A stretch of 64,000 nt of DNA from CAWGET01 sp963821715 (lineage in GTDB: Bacteria > Bacteroidota > Ignavibacteria > Ignavibacteriales > Melioribacteraceae). The DNA lies in contig CAWGET010000010.1 in NCBI GenBank assembly GCA_963821715.1, positions 310,001-374,000 of the forward strand. The letters run 5' to 3'. Below, in pieces: positions 36,721 to 46,161 of this stretch. A program made the translations under genes and the position numbers. A model generated the notes under the pieces. The model saw nothing but the letters and a program-made list of their open reading frames with translations. It searched no databases and was not told the origin of the DNA. How positions within the stretch are numbered: position 1 is the stretch's first letter; every line of letters begins with the position of its first letter.

Positions 36721-38193
36721 ATGAAGATTAAACTAATTCTTTTAATGATTTTTTTAACGGGAAGTTTTATGGCTCAAAACCAAATTAATTTTGATGATTA
36801 TTTCTCCGACTCTACCATGAGGATAGACTATCACCACATAGGTGATTCCGAAATGGAGTTGATTACAATCGATAAAATTTACCAATATGGAACCTGGGCG
36901 GGAAGTCTGAAAAACTTACTCGACCAATTTAACAACGGAAAATATTATGTAAAAATCTATGATGCGGAATCGGGTAAACTTATTTACTCAAAAGGATTCG
37001 ACAGTTATTTCGGCGAGTATAAATCGAGCGCCGAAGCAGCCGAAGGAATAAAAAAAGCTTTCCAGGAAACCGCCTTAATTCCTTATCCCAAAAAGGAAAT
37101 AAAATTTTCTATAGAGCGGAGAAAGAAAGATAAAACGATGGAAGAATTTTTTTCGACCGTCATCGATCCTTCCGATATAATGATTGTCCGCGAAGAAATT
37201 AAAGATTCGCAGGTTAAAATTGTTGAAAGCGAAATAAACGGAGATCCGCATAATAAAGTGGATGTAGTTTTTGTAGGCGAAGGCTACACAAAAAATGAAG
37301 AAGAAAAATTCCGGTCCGATCTTAATAAATTCACTGAAATATTTTTTAAACCTGAACCTTACAAATCGAATCGTGAAAAGTTTAATGTTTACGGTGTGTA
37401 TAAGCCTTCGGAAGAAACCGGTGTTGACGAACCGCGCGCCGATATTTATAAGAACACTGTCCTGGATGCAACATTCAATTCTATGGGTTCGGAAAGATAT
37501 CTTCTTACTGAAAATAATAAGACGCTTCACGATCTCGCGGGGCACGTTCCTTACGACGCGATATTCGTTATGACAAACCACAGCAGATACGGTGGAGGCG
37601 GAATCTATAATTTCTTCTGCACTTTTACCACGGATAATCAATGGCAGGATTATTTATTAATTCATGAATTTGGTCATTCTTTTGCCGGGCTGGCGGATGA
37701 ATATTATACTTCCGAAGTTTCCTACAACGATTTTTATCCTCCGGGCGTAGAACCCGTTGAGCCGAACATAACCGCGTTGCTAGATAAAGATAATCTGAAA
37801 TGGAAAGAATTGAAAACTCCAGGAGTTGAGATTCCGACTCCCTGGCTTAAAAAGAGATTCGACGAGAGCGATCTTAGCTGGCAGAAAACCCGCCGAGAGA
37901 TGAACGACAACGTTGCGGAATTAAAACGCAAGAACGCATCCGGTGAAGAAATAAAAAAAGCGGAAGAAGATTATGCTAATGCGGACAAAACGCATGCGGA
38001 AAAAATTGATGAGTTTTTTGAAGAGAGTGAATTTAAAGGAGTCGTCGGCGCGTTTGAAGGAGCCGGTTACGCTTCGGAAGGATTATACCGTCCGATGCTC
38101 GACTGTATTATGTTCACGAAAGGCGGCGACAAACCGTTCTGCAAAGTTTGTCAAAAAGCTATCGAGCGCGTGATAAATCATTACGCGGATTAA
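36721..38193 (+). CDS. Secreted M64-family peptidase (IgA-peptidase-like)
   Basis: 490 residues with a signal peptide (MKIKLILLMIFLTGSFMAQ). The catalytic zinc motif H315-EFGH319-SFAGLAD326 (HExxHxxxxxxD) sits after family blocks VDVVFVGEGYTKNEEEKF and GGGGIYNFFCTFTTDN. An N-terminal domain of about 150 residues precedes the peptidase part, as in the Bacteroidota relatives, and a Lys/Glu-rich helical insert lies near residues 390-430. M64 enzymes cleave mucosal or structural proteins in gut strains; here a general secreted peptidase is the safer call. Confidence 0.9.
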   Translation: MKIKLILLMIFLTGSFMAQNQINFDDYFSDSTMRIDYHHIGDSEMELITIDKIYQYGTWAGSLKNLLDQFNNGKYYVKIYDAESGKLIYSKGFDSYFGEYKSSAEAAEGIKKAFQETALIPYPKKEIKFSIERRKKDKTMEEFFSTVIDPSDIMIVREEIKDSQVKIVESEINGDPHNKVDVVFVGEGYTKNEEEKFRSDLNKFTEIFFKPEPYKSNREKFNVYGVYKPSEETGVDEPRADIYKNTVLDATFNSMGSERYLLTENNKTLHDLAGHVPYDAIFVMTNHSRYGGGGIYNFFCTFTTDNQWQDYLLIHEFGHSFAGLADEYYTSEVSYNDFYPPGVEPVEPNITALLDKDNLKWKELKTPGVEIPTPWLKKRFDESDLSWQKTRREMNDNVAELKRKNASGEEIKKAEEDYANADKTHAEKIDEFFEESEFKGVVGAFEGAGYASEGLYRPMLDCIMFTKGGDKPFCKVCQKAIERVINHYAD

Positions 38194-38295
38194 AAACTGT
38201 GATATGCGAGAATTAATTTCCAAAAGTTAAAATCGCAAACACTGTAATATATATTTAATGAAAAATTCCGGTATCGGAAATATTTGTTTGAACTG

Positions 38296-38335
38296 AAAAC
38301 CGACGATGTAAAATCCCAGGCGATTCGGTTTTTGT
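38296..38335 (+). terminator. Possible terminator after the M64 peptidase gene
   Basis: AAAACCGA (38296-38303) and TCGGTTTT (38325-38332) make an 8 bp stem with a 21-base loop, ending in a short T-run. A smaller hairpin TTCCG-GTAT-CGGAA lies at 38266-38279. Both are in the 209 bp gap before the ClC gene. Confidence 0.35.
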
Positions 38336-38402
38336 AGTTTACGGCGGTAATTTTATTTTCAAATCCTGTGTGTATTGATGAAAAGTAATCAGTAAAATTT
38401 AT

Positions 38403-40481
38403 ATGAAAGCAAAAAAATTCTCGCTTAGGGATTCTTATACTCTTCTCTCGCGAAAAACAGTATCTATGTTTGAGCGGGCTAAGATGACCGAACACACCTT
38501 TATGATAATTATCGCGATTATCATAGGCGTTCTTGCCGGTTTTGCGGCTATCGGAATCCGTGCGTTAATATTTGAAATATCGACACTTTCTTTTCCGGGA
38601 GGCGGAAGCCTTCTCGATAATATTATAAACGCGCCATGGTATATAAAGATCGGCATTCCTGTTCTGGGCGGATTAATCGTCGGTCCGCTGATTTACTTCT
38701 TCGCCCCCGAAGCTAAAGGACACGGAGTGCCCGAAGTTATGCAGGCCATTTTGATGAAAGGCGGAATTATTCGCCCGCGCGTTGCGATAATAAAAGCAGT
38801 TGCATCGGCAATTACAATCGGCACGGGAGGATCTGTCGGGCGCGAAGGGCCCATAATTCAAATTGGTTCAAGTCTCGGTTCTACTGTCGGACAATTTTTC
38901 AAAGTACCGAATAAACGCCTCAAAACATTAGTCGGCTGCGGAGCCGCTGCCGGAATTGCCGCGGCTTTCAATGCGCCGATTGCCGGAGCGCTTTTTGCCG
39001 TAGAAATAATTTTAATGGATTTCGCCGTTGCACAGTTTTCTCCGATCGTCATTTCATCAGTTATGGCTACCGTCATTTCGCACACGTTCGAAGGCAACTT
39101 CGCCGCGTTTCAGGTTAAGGGATATCAGCTTGCGTCTCCTTACGAAATCGGCTTTTACTTTCTGCTCGGCGCTTTAAGCGGATTGATCTCATTTCTTTTT
39201 ATCAAAGCTCTTTATTATTCGGAAGATTATTTTGACAACCGATTTAATTTCCCCGAATATCTTAAGCCGGTAGTCGGCGGACTAGGCATCGGAATAACTG
39301 CTCTCATTTTTCCACAAGTGATGGGAGTAGGATACGATTCCATAAACTTTGCGCTTCACGCCGAAATGATTTGGTATATGGCGCTGATATTAATTTTTAT
39401 AAAGATTTTTGCAACGTCTCTAACTCTCGGCTCCGGAGGTTCCGGCGGTATTTTCGCTCCGTCTCTTTTTATGGGCGCAATGCTCGGCGCTTTTTTTGGA
39501 TCGGTTGTAAATTATTTCTTTCCGGATATCACAGCCTCTCCCGGCGCTTATGCCTTGGTAGCGATGGGAGGTTTGGTTGCCGGAACAACTCGTGCACCGA
39601 TAACTGCTATCATAATTGTTTTTGAGTTGACGAACGATTACAACATTATCCTTCCGTTGATGATTGTCTGTATAATAAGCACAATTCTGTCTTCCAAACT
39701 TTCGCGCGAATCGATCTATACTTTGAAGTTATTGCTGCGCAACATTTCTATTAAAGAAGGCGCCGATATTAACGTTATGGAATCGATCTTCGCAAAAAAT
39801 GTTTTCGATTCCAAGTTCGATTATCTTTCGGTCACCGATAATTTCAGTCAGGTCGTAAATAAAATGATACGCGGACGCGGACCTGTTTTTCCGGTTTTGG
39901 ATTCAGCTGGAAATATTTTCGGAATCTTATCGATCAATGATATTAAAGAATACCTGTTCGAGAAAGAAAGCCTGCAGAATCTTTTAATCGCGGGCGATAT
40001 TTGCAACAGTGATTTTGAGACAACAACGCCGAACGAGAATTGTCAGTCGGTTGTTGATAAATTGCGGAAGCACGATCTTGAAGGCCTTCCTGTAGTCGAT
40101 CGTGCCGGTACAAAAAAGGTTGTCGGGATGATCTGGTTGAAAGATATTCAGGATGAATACCAGAAAGAGATTGAACGGCGAGAAATTACCGCGAACCTGG
40201 CAAGCAGTATTACAATGAGAGCAGATGAAACTAGCGTTCATTTTATGGAAGGATATTCGATATCTGAAATAGCTCCCCCAAGATCTTTCATCGGTAAATC
40301 TATACGTGAATTAAATATCCGCAATAAATATGGCGTGGATGTGTTGTCGGTTAAGTCGATGGTAAAACAGAGCGAAAAAATTAACGCGATCCCGAACCCA
40401 AATTATATCATCAACGAAAACGACACGCTGATAATTGCAGGAGAAATCCGCAGTATAAATCTTCTGAAGAATCTACCTTAG
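38403..40481 (+). CDS. ClC-family chloride channel/transporter with CBS pair and TrkA_C domain
   Basis: 692 residues. The ClC membrane domain spans about 25-450: GHGVPEVM in place of the usual GSGIP, GREGPII with the gating glutamate at residue 148, and GSGGSGGIFAPSLFMGAMLG. The position of the second, proton-path glutamate reads E201-I202, so the second residue of the EE pair found in CLC-ec1 is isoleucine. Two CBS domains (about 460-595) and a TrkA_C domain (about 610-690, ending NENDTLIIAGEI) follow and probably bind nucleotides or a small ligand to regulate gating. Channel versus exchanger cannot be decided here. Confidence 0.92.
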   Translation: MKAKKFSLRDSYTLLSRKTVSMFERAKMTEHTFMIIIAIIIGVLAGFAAIGIRALIFEISTLSFPGGGSLLDNIINAPWYIKIGIPVLGGLIVGPLIYFFAPEAKGHGVPEVMQAILMKGGIIRPRVAIIKAVASAITIGTGGSVGREGPIIQIGSSLGSTVGQFFKVPNKRLKTLVGCGAAAGIAAAFNAPIAGALFAVEIILMDFAVAQFSPIVISSVMATVISHTFEGNFAAFQVKGYQLASPYEIGFYFLLGALSGLISFLFIKALYYSEDYFDNRFNFPEYLKPVVGGLGIGITALIFPQVMGVGYDSINFALHAEMIWYMALILIFIKIFATSLTLGSGGSGGIFAPSLFMGAMLGAFFGSVVNYFFPDITASPGAYALVAMGGLVAGTTRAPITAIIIVFELTNDYNIILPLMIVCIISTILSSKLSRESIYTLKLLLRNISIKEGADINVMESIFAKNVFDSKFDYLSVTDNFSQVVNKMIRGRGPVFPVLDSAGNIFGILSINDIKEYLFEKESLQNLLIAGDICNSDFETTTPNENCQSVVDKLRKHDLEGLPVVDRAGTKKVVGMIWLKDIQDEYQKEIERREITANLASSITMRADETSVHFMEGYSISEIAPPRSFIGKSIRELNIRNKYGVDVLSVKSMVKQSEKINAIPNPNYIINENDTLIIAGEIRSINLLKNLP

Positions 40482-40487
40482 ATTGCC

Positions 40488-40527
40488 GCCAGCCGCGGCT
40501 CGTAGAATAAAAAGGCTGGCTGCTGTT
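40488..40527 (+). terminator. Candidate terminator after the ClC gene
   Basis: GCCAGCC (40488-40494) pairs with GGCTGGC (40514-40520) around a 19-base loop and is followed by TGCTGTTTTTG, beginning 7 bp past the ClC stop codon. Confidence 0.5.
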
Positions 40528-40656
40528 TTTGAAACGGATGCATGTTACTGAGTTTGTTGAAGTGGGCCGCTTCTTTATATTTGCGTGCCATTTATCTTTT
40601 GCTTTTGAACTTATCTCGTCTTCACTTTTGTTTAGAATGTTTTATCCGGAAAATTA

Positions 40657-42117
40657 ATGTATGATTTCATTGTAATTGGCGCGGGTTATGCCGGGCTTTC
40701 TGCGGCTGCGCTTCTCGCAAAAGCGGGATTAAAAATTTTGCTCCTCGAATCACATACAGTTGCGGGCGGCTGCGCTTCATATTTTAAAAGAAAAGAATTT
40801 ATTTTTGATGTTGGAGCTACAACTTTCAGCGGAGTTCTTCCTCATCAGCCGGTCGGAAAATTATTCGCGGAACTCGGCATTTCTCCTAATCTAAAAAAAA
40901 TAGATCCCGGAATGATAATCCGGATGAATGGCAAAGAAATTGTAAGATTTGCGGAAAAAGATAAGTGGATTGAGGAAGCATCGCGCAAGTTCGGACCAAA
41001 TAATCAAAAAGAATTTTGGGAAAAAGTTTTCGACATAAACGAAAAAGTCTGGATGTTTATTTACGAAAACGAAACGCTTCCGTCATCCAATATAAAAGAT
41101 TTTAGCAAGCTGCTTAAAATTAAAAATCTGAATTACTTAACCCTGCTTCCGCTGTTAAAAAAAAGCGTTGAGGAATACGCCGGAAAATATATCAATCAAA
41201 ATCATTTTAAAAGATTTCTTGACGAGCAGCTTTTGATCACAACTCAAAATTTATCGTCTGAAGCTCCGATGTTAACCGGCGCGGTCGGGTTAGCTTATCC
41301 TTCCGAGACCTACTATCCTGTTGGCGGAATGCGTAAACCGGCGGAATTAATTCTAGAAAAGTTTTTAGAAATCGGCGGTGAAATTAAGTTCAAGGAAGAA
41401 GTAATAAATATCGCCGCCTCAAAAGAATGCTACATAGTAAAAACAAAACGAGGCAATGTTTATAAAGCTTCCGGTATTATCTCATCAATCCCGATTTGGA
41501 ATCTTCCCCCGATAACGGAAGGCGGTATCCAAAACTATTTTCAAAAATATTCCGAAAAATTTTCTTCCGCTCCGGGCGCGTTTGTAATTAATTTTGCTCT
41601 GGAAAATAGCTCCGAATTGGATTCCCTTTATTATCAATTGCATTCAAAGGAAAAAATTCCGTTTGCCTACTCCGGTTCTGTGTTCGTTTCGTTTTCGCAC
41701 AAGGCCGACTCGGAAAAAGCTCCGACCGGTTTTAGAACCGTAACTATCTCAACACACACCGATTCTAAAAACTGGCTTGGAGTTTCCAAGGAAAAATATG
41801 AGAAGAGAAAAAGTATTACAAGCAAATTCATTTTAAAAATATTTGACGAAGAATTTCCGCATCTTTCAAAAAAAGAAAAATTGTTTTTGATGAGCGGAAC
41901 TCCGAAATCTTTTCAGTTTTACACAAAACGTTTTAACGGATTTGTTGGCGGAATTCCTCATTCGATTGCGCGGACATTGCTTTCGCTCCCTCCGAACACA
42001 ACACCTTTCAAAAACTTTTACTGCGTAGGCGATACTACTTTTCCCGGACAAGGAACTCCATCGGTAATTCTCGGGGCGCTCAATACTGCGCAAAAGATTA
42101 AAAATAATCTCGAATAA
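40657..42117 (+). CDS. FAD-dependent oxidoreductase of the phytoene desaturase / CrtISO family
   Basis: 486 residues. An N-terminal dinucleotide-binding motif (VIGAGYAGLSAAALLAKAG), then LLLESHTVAGGCASYF, and the C-terminal FAD signature FYCVGDTTFPGQGTPSVILGA place it with CrtI-type desaturases and carotenoid isomerases or retinol saturases. No phytoene synthase or other carotenoid gene is in the window, so the substrate is open. It is probably cytoplasmic or membrane-associated. Confidence 0.85.
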   Translation: MYDFIVIGAGYAGLSAAALLAKAGLKILLLESHTVAGGCASYFKRKEFIFDVGATTFSGVLPHQPVGKLFAELGISPNLKKIDPGMIIRMNGKEIVRFAEKDKWIEEASRKFGPNNQKEFWEKVFDINEKVWMFIYENETLPSSNIKDFSKLLKIKNLNYLTLLPLLKKSVEEYAGKYINQNHFKRFLDEQLLITTQNLSSEAPMLTGAVGLAYPSETYYPVGGMRKPAELILEKFLEIGGEIKFKEEVINIAASKECYIVKTKRGNVYKASGIISSIPIWNLPPITEGGIQNYFQKYSEKFSSAPGAFVINFALENSSELDSLYYQLHSKEKIPFAYSGSVFVSFSHKADSEKAPTGFRTVTISTHTDSKNWLGVSKEKYEKRKSITSKFILKIFDEEFPHLSKKEKLFLMSGTPKSFQFYTKRFNGFVGGIPHSIARTLLSLPPNTTPFKNFYCVGDTTFPGQGTPSVILGALNTAQKIKNNLE

Positions 42118-42202
42118 ATTTAAGAATTCGTAGAACCGAAGCATCATTCCAATCATTAATTAATAAATGGCTGAATATTAAAACTCCTAAATAATTTTTA
42201 AT

Positions 42203-44437
42203 TTAAATCCATCTCTTTCTCATCGATATCAGAACGTAAGCCGTTAAATAAAATATTGCTGCGGCTATCAATGTAAAATTGAAACCAAAGCTAAAAGCGA
42301 GATAAACCACTAGAACGGATCCGAATACAGAAGCTGCGCCATTTACTGCGAATCCCCAGTCGATCAGTTCGCCTACAACGAGCGTCGCTTTTGGAAATGG
42401 CATTCCCATAAAAAATCCGAGAGGCAAAATCAGTGTGGAAGCAACTATAATCCTATTGAGCAATACAAGAGAATTAAGAAACGAAAGCAGATACGGAAAA
42501 ACAAATATTGTAAGCAAAATCAGTATTACTATTCCGCCGAACGCCGCCTCTGAGGAAAAGCGATTACTGAAATAACTTCCAATTCCTGAACCGATTAACA
42601 ATGCGAGAAGCGTAGCTGCAACGCTGTAAACTGAAGGTCCAATAAACAAAGCGTATCTCTGCATAAGCACAACTTCCACAAACATAAACGCCATCCCGAT
42701 TAGGAAAAAATAGAACCACGGAGCAGCGCGCAATTTTTTTCCTTTTTTGAAATAGGGAATTAAATTTAAAGGAACGATAAAAAGAAGCGTAACGCCGAGT
42801 ATTATTACCATTATTAATTTGGAAACAGGAAAACCGAAAAATTCATAAGGTTTTATTTCATTTAATTTATTCCACTTAAAATTTTTCCATAAACCCATCT
42901 GTGCTGTAAACGGCTTATCGTCATAGCTCGGACTAATATCAATATCGGCTTCGCACGCAGCTTCTTTCCATCCGCGGGATACAATATTGTTTATGAGATT
43001 ATTTTTTACCGAATCATCCGCCGGATACAATAAATACTTGTAGTTATGCTCACTCTTCGGAACATCGCCAAACGCGCTCAAAAGTATTTCATCGCTTAAA
43101 GGTTTTTTAGAAATTAAAATTATGTTGCGCCGCATTTGGGGAATATTGTAAACGGCGAAATGTTCTTTATAATTTTTAATGCCGAGATCTTGCATAGCTT
43201 CAGTAAATTCGGAAACGAGACGCGGCATATAGAACTGATGTTCCATCATCATAAAACCGCTGTCGCTAAGCGCTTTCCAGTAATCTTCAAAAGCTTCTTT
43301 TGTGAAGAGATAGTTTTCCGCCAACGCGAATGAACCAGAGGCTAGGGCGGCGAAGGAATTTGAGCTTAGCGAATAGATCAAATCAAATTTGTTTTTATAT
43401 CTCCTGATGAACGAACGAGCGTCTTCGGTAATCACTTTTACGCGCGGATCGGAATAAATTTCTCCCGAGTATTCCGCGAGTCCTCCTTCGAGCATTAAAT
43501 AATTTATGTGCGGATTTACTTCCACGGCGTAAATTTCCGAAGCGTTATACTGAAGTGCCTGAAGAACGTCTCCGCCGCCGCCCGCGCCCAGAGACAAGAA
43601 GGAACAAGAATCGAATTTATTCATCAAATAAGAAACGTCGATACTGAAGTCGTATTTCATAGAATCAGGTTTGTCCCAATTACCGTCGAATTTATAGACC
43701 GGCGAGTTTGCCGCATTATCTATATTTATTCCGCGGAAGTTCTCGCTGTATTCATAAATTTTAATTTTCGACATCGCGTCCCAGTGAGTATAAATAACGG
43801 GCGCACGTTCTTCTTTTTTATTATCGAGATAAGATGCTGCATCTACGGACAAATAAAGCGCAAAAAGAACCAGCGCAACCGGAACAAATTTCATCCATTT
43901 TTTATTTGTTAAAATCGCGGCGAATAAAATCGGAAGCGGAGTTAAAAAAACTGCCGCCGGAGTTGATATTGAATTCATCAAAAAAATTGTCAGAATAACT
44001 CCGGCTCCCGCGCCCAGCAAATCGGCGGTGTAAATTTTCGGCATATCGGAGTTGTTTCTTTTGAAATAAAAAGCGAGCGCGATTCCGCCCAAATAGAACG
44101 ATGAACTTAAAAGTAAAATTGCAAGAATAAATTTCAGTATCATCGTAATACTTGATGTAAGTGCCGCGAAGTCGAGCGAAAGTTTGATGACGGCTATGGG
44201 GCCTAACAAAGAGAATGCGGCTGCTGCGGTTAAAATCCAGCCGATAATTTTTTCGTTATTAAAAAAATTAAAAAGGCGGAGACTAAGAGAGCCGAGACCA
44301 AGCCCTAAAATTGCGATCGATAAAATCAAAAATGCAAATGTATAAAAATATTCAGCGGAAAAAATTCTCGTCCAGACTAATTCAAGTGAGATTAATGAAA
44401 GCGAAAGTAAAAACACGATAAGGTAAATTTTCTTCAT
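42203..44437 (-). CDS. Membrane-fused spermidine-synthase-like protein
   Basis: 744 residues. Membrane segments (about 1-200) lead into a Rossmann-type spermidine/spermine-synthase-like domain (SFLSLGAGGGGDVLQALQYN, YAVEVNPHI, FDLIYSLSSNSFAAL), then a second membrane block (about 540-744). This is the fused transporter/aminopropyltransferase-like architecture. The catalytic-loop acidic pair typical of true spermidine synthases is not clear, so polyamine synthesis is unproven. It lies 247 bp after the last gene of the ten-gene operon, on the same strand. Confidence 0.8.
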   Translation of the reverse strand: MKKIYLIVFLLSLSLISLELVWTRIFSAEYFYTFAFLILSIAILGLGLGSLSLRLFNFFNNEKIIGWILTAAAAFSLLGPIAVIKLSLDFAALTSSITMILKFILAILLLSSSFYLGGIALAFYFKRNNSDMPKIYTADLLGAGAGVILTIFLMNSISTPAAVFLTPLPILFAAILTNKKWMKFVPVALVLFALYLSVDAASYLDNKKEERAPVIYTHWDAMSKIKIYEYSENFRGINIDNAANSPVYKFDGNWDKPDSMKYDFSIDVSYLMNKFDSCSFLSLGAGGGGDVLQALQYNASEIYAVEVNPHINYLMLEGGLAEYSGEIYSDPRVKVITEDARSFIRRYKNKFDLIYSLSSNSFAALASGSFALAENYLFTKEAFEDYWKALSDSGFMMMEHQFYMPRLVSEFTEAMQDLGIKNYKEHFAVYNIPQMRRNIILISKKPLSDEILLSAFGDVPKSEHNYKYLLYPADDSVKNNLINNIVSRGWKEAACEADIDISPSYDDKPFTAQMGLWKNFKWNKLNEIKPYEFFGFPVSKLIMVIILGVTLLFIVPLNLIPYFKKGKKLRAAPWFYFFLIGMAFMFVEVVLMQRYALFIGPSVYSVAATLLALLIGSGIGSYFSNRFSSEAAFGGIVILILLTIFVFPYLLSFLNSLVLLNRIIVASTLILPLGFFMGMPFPKATLVVGELIDWGFAVNGAASVFGSVLVVYLAFSFGFNFTLIAAAIFYLTAYVLISMRKRWI

Positions 44438-44684
44438 AACGCTACAGAGTTAATTATCAAAGAAAAATTAGACGTATATATCTTTATATAGTTTTAAATT
44501 TCATGATAAAATTTTGAATTTCTAAATTTTATTTTTGCTCTACTTCAATTAGAAATTATGGGATGGAGAGATTGAATAAAGTTATCTTGTATAATTTCGC
44601 GATCCTTTATTCTAATACAATAAAATCGGCAACAGACGATTTATAAAAAAAATAAAGCAGGGCTAAAACAAAGGCCGCGTTTTA

Positions 44685-46157
44685 TTAATCCTTTTCTAAA
44701 CGAAGAATTGGGTAATTCTCCGAAATCAGATAATTAAATTCATCGTATTGAATCAGGCCGAGCATAGACTGCGGTTCCAAAGCCTGAACTAAAATTTTTG
44801 CGGCTTTCTGATCCATTGGGACCGAAAGATATTTTTGAGTGATTTTCTCACGCGGAAGTTCAACCCGTTCCACTTTTACATAATAATTTTCTAATTCTTC
44901 GTCTATCGATTTTTCCCTATTCACAATTTTATATTGATAAATTTCATCGTTCGCTGATGATTGATATTTTTCATAGTGGATGTTATGCCTTTTCAGAAAT
45001 CCGCGAAGCTTGGAATCGCTATCCGGAATTAGGTAAGCTTTTGGAAAATCTATGGACAATAATGTTTTAACAGAATCGTGGAATTCCGGAATATAAACCG
45101 CCGTATCGCGTCCGCTGCTAAGCGATAGATAAGTCAAAGAATCTAACGCTTTACTTCCTTTAACGTGTTCCATTCTAATTGCGATTTTTTCTTTGTTCTC
45201 TAGTTTTATCAAAGAGTTTCTGGATGATTTTACTTTAGATTTTATTTTCCCGGCGTTCGAATAAACAAAATCGAGCAATCCTTTTATTGCGAAATATTGC
45301 CCGCGCTTTCGGCGGTTAATGTTATCGGCGGAATTTTTTCCGTTTTTTCCTTCGAGTATAAAAGATAGCGTATTGTAAATTCCGAAACTATTTCGTCCGT
45401 CGTTAATATCCACTGTGCTAAAACGCATTCTTTCTTTTCCGGGAGGACCTCCTAAAATATATTCGCTGAATGAATATCCATTTCGGGTTACTGCCGAATC
45501 GACAAAAGGAAGTATTCTGTTTTTTGACAAAGCAATAAGTTCTTTGTCAATATTCGGATTTGTCGAAACTCCAAGTTGTTCGTCGAAATTTTTTATGTAA
45601 CCTTCTTTCATCCAGGATTCGCTGAACGGGTTATATTCGTGAACGTCCAAAGTTACTTCCGGAAAGTATTCATTAAATATTTTATGAAGTCCGGCAGTCT
45701 CGGGCGCGGATAAAATCAAATGATCGCGGTTGAGATCGGTTCCGGCGCCGTTTCTTCTTTCGTCAGCCTCGGAACCGTCCGGATTCATTTGTGGAACGAG
45801 AATAAGATTAATTTTCTCAAACAAATAATCCAATTCACCCGACGCAATTTTTTCCGTCAATAATAACGCTGCTTCTTTTCCTGACTGTTCATTACCGTGC
45901 TGCTGAGCGAATATTAAAACGGTCGCTTTGCCGGTATCGCTAAATGTAGTTTTCGAAATCTTTAAAAAAGGAATTACTCTATTTTCTACAGATTCGGCAA
46001 GAGTGTCCAATTCTATTAAGCGGCTTTTCTTTTCAGCTTCGCTTATAATATCAGTTAATTTTTCATACGATGTAAGACTATCCTCAGCCTTTTTGAATTG
46101 TCCCGAGCAGGATATTGAAATACCGAGCAGCGCTAAAATTATTAAGATTTTTTTCAT
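44685..46157 (-). CDS. M14-family zinc carboxypeptidase lipoprotein
   Basis: 490 residues with a lipoprotein signal (lipobox SISC, Cys17). The M14 active site is complete in the first 270 residues: H87-GN-E90 in AQQHGNEQSG, the N143-R144 pair in TDLNRDH, zinc histidine 173 in LDVHEYN and the catalytic glutamate 269 in SFILEGKNG. M14 enzymes remove C-terminal residues from peptides. The C-terminal ~200 residues have no recognised motif. It is the last gene of the ten-gene operon, 4 bp after the T9SS cyanophycinase gene, so it probably trims products released outside the cytoplasm. Specificity (basic or other residues) cannot be read reliably. Confidence 0.9.
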   Translation of the reverse strand: MKKILIILALLGISISCSGQFKKAEDSLTSYEKLTDIISEAEKKSRLIELDTLAESVENRVIPFLKISKTTFSDTGKATVLIFAQQHGNEQSGKEAALLLTEKIASGELDYLFEKINLILVPQMNPDGSEADERRNGAGTDLNRDHLILSAPETAGLHKIFNEYFPEVTLDVHEYNPFSESWMKEGYIKNFDEQLGVSTNPNIDKELIALSKNRILPFVDSAVTRNGYSFSEYILGGPPGKERMRFSTVDINDGRNSFGIYNTLSFILEGKNGKNSADNINRRKRGQYFAIKGLLDFVYSNAGKIKSKVKSSRNSLIKLENKEKIAIRMEHVKGSKALDSLTYLSLSSGRDTAVYIPEFHDSVKTLLSIDFPKAYLIPDSDSKLRGFLKRHNIHYEKYQSSANDEIYQYKIVNREKSIDEELENYYVKVERVELPREKITQKYLSVPMDQKAAKILVQALEPQSMLGLIQYDEFNYLISENYPILRLEKD

Positions 46158-46161
46158 AAGA

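Noticed and set aside
37075..37641. 188-codon minus-strand frame inside the M64 peptidase gene.
   Set aside because: Complement of a clear protease coding sequence; composition is that of an antisense shadow.
42203..44437. The spermidine-synthase-like gene as an eleventh member of the cyanophycinase operon, using arginine-derived polyamines.
   Set aside because: A 247 bp gap separates it and its catalytic loop is not clearly that of an aminopropyltransferase.
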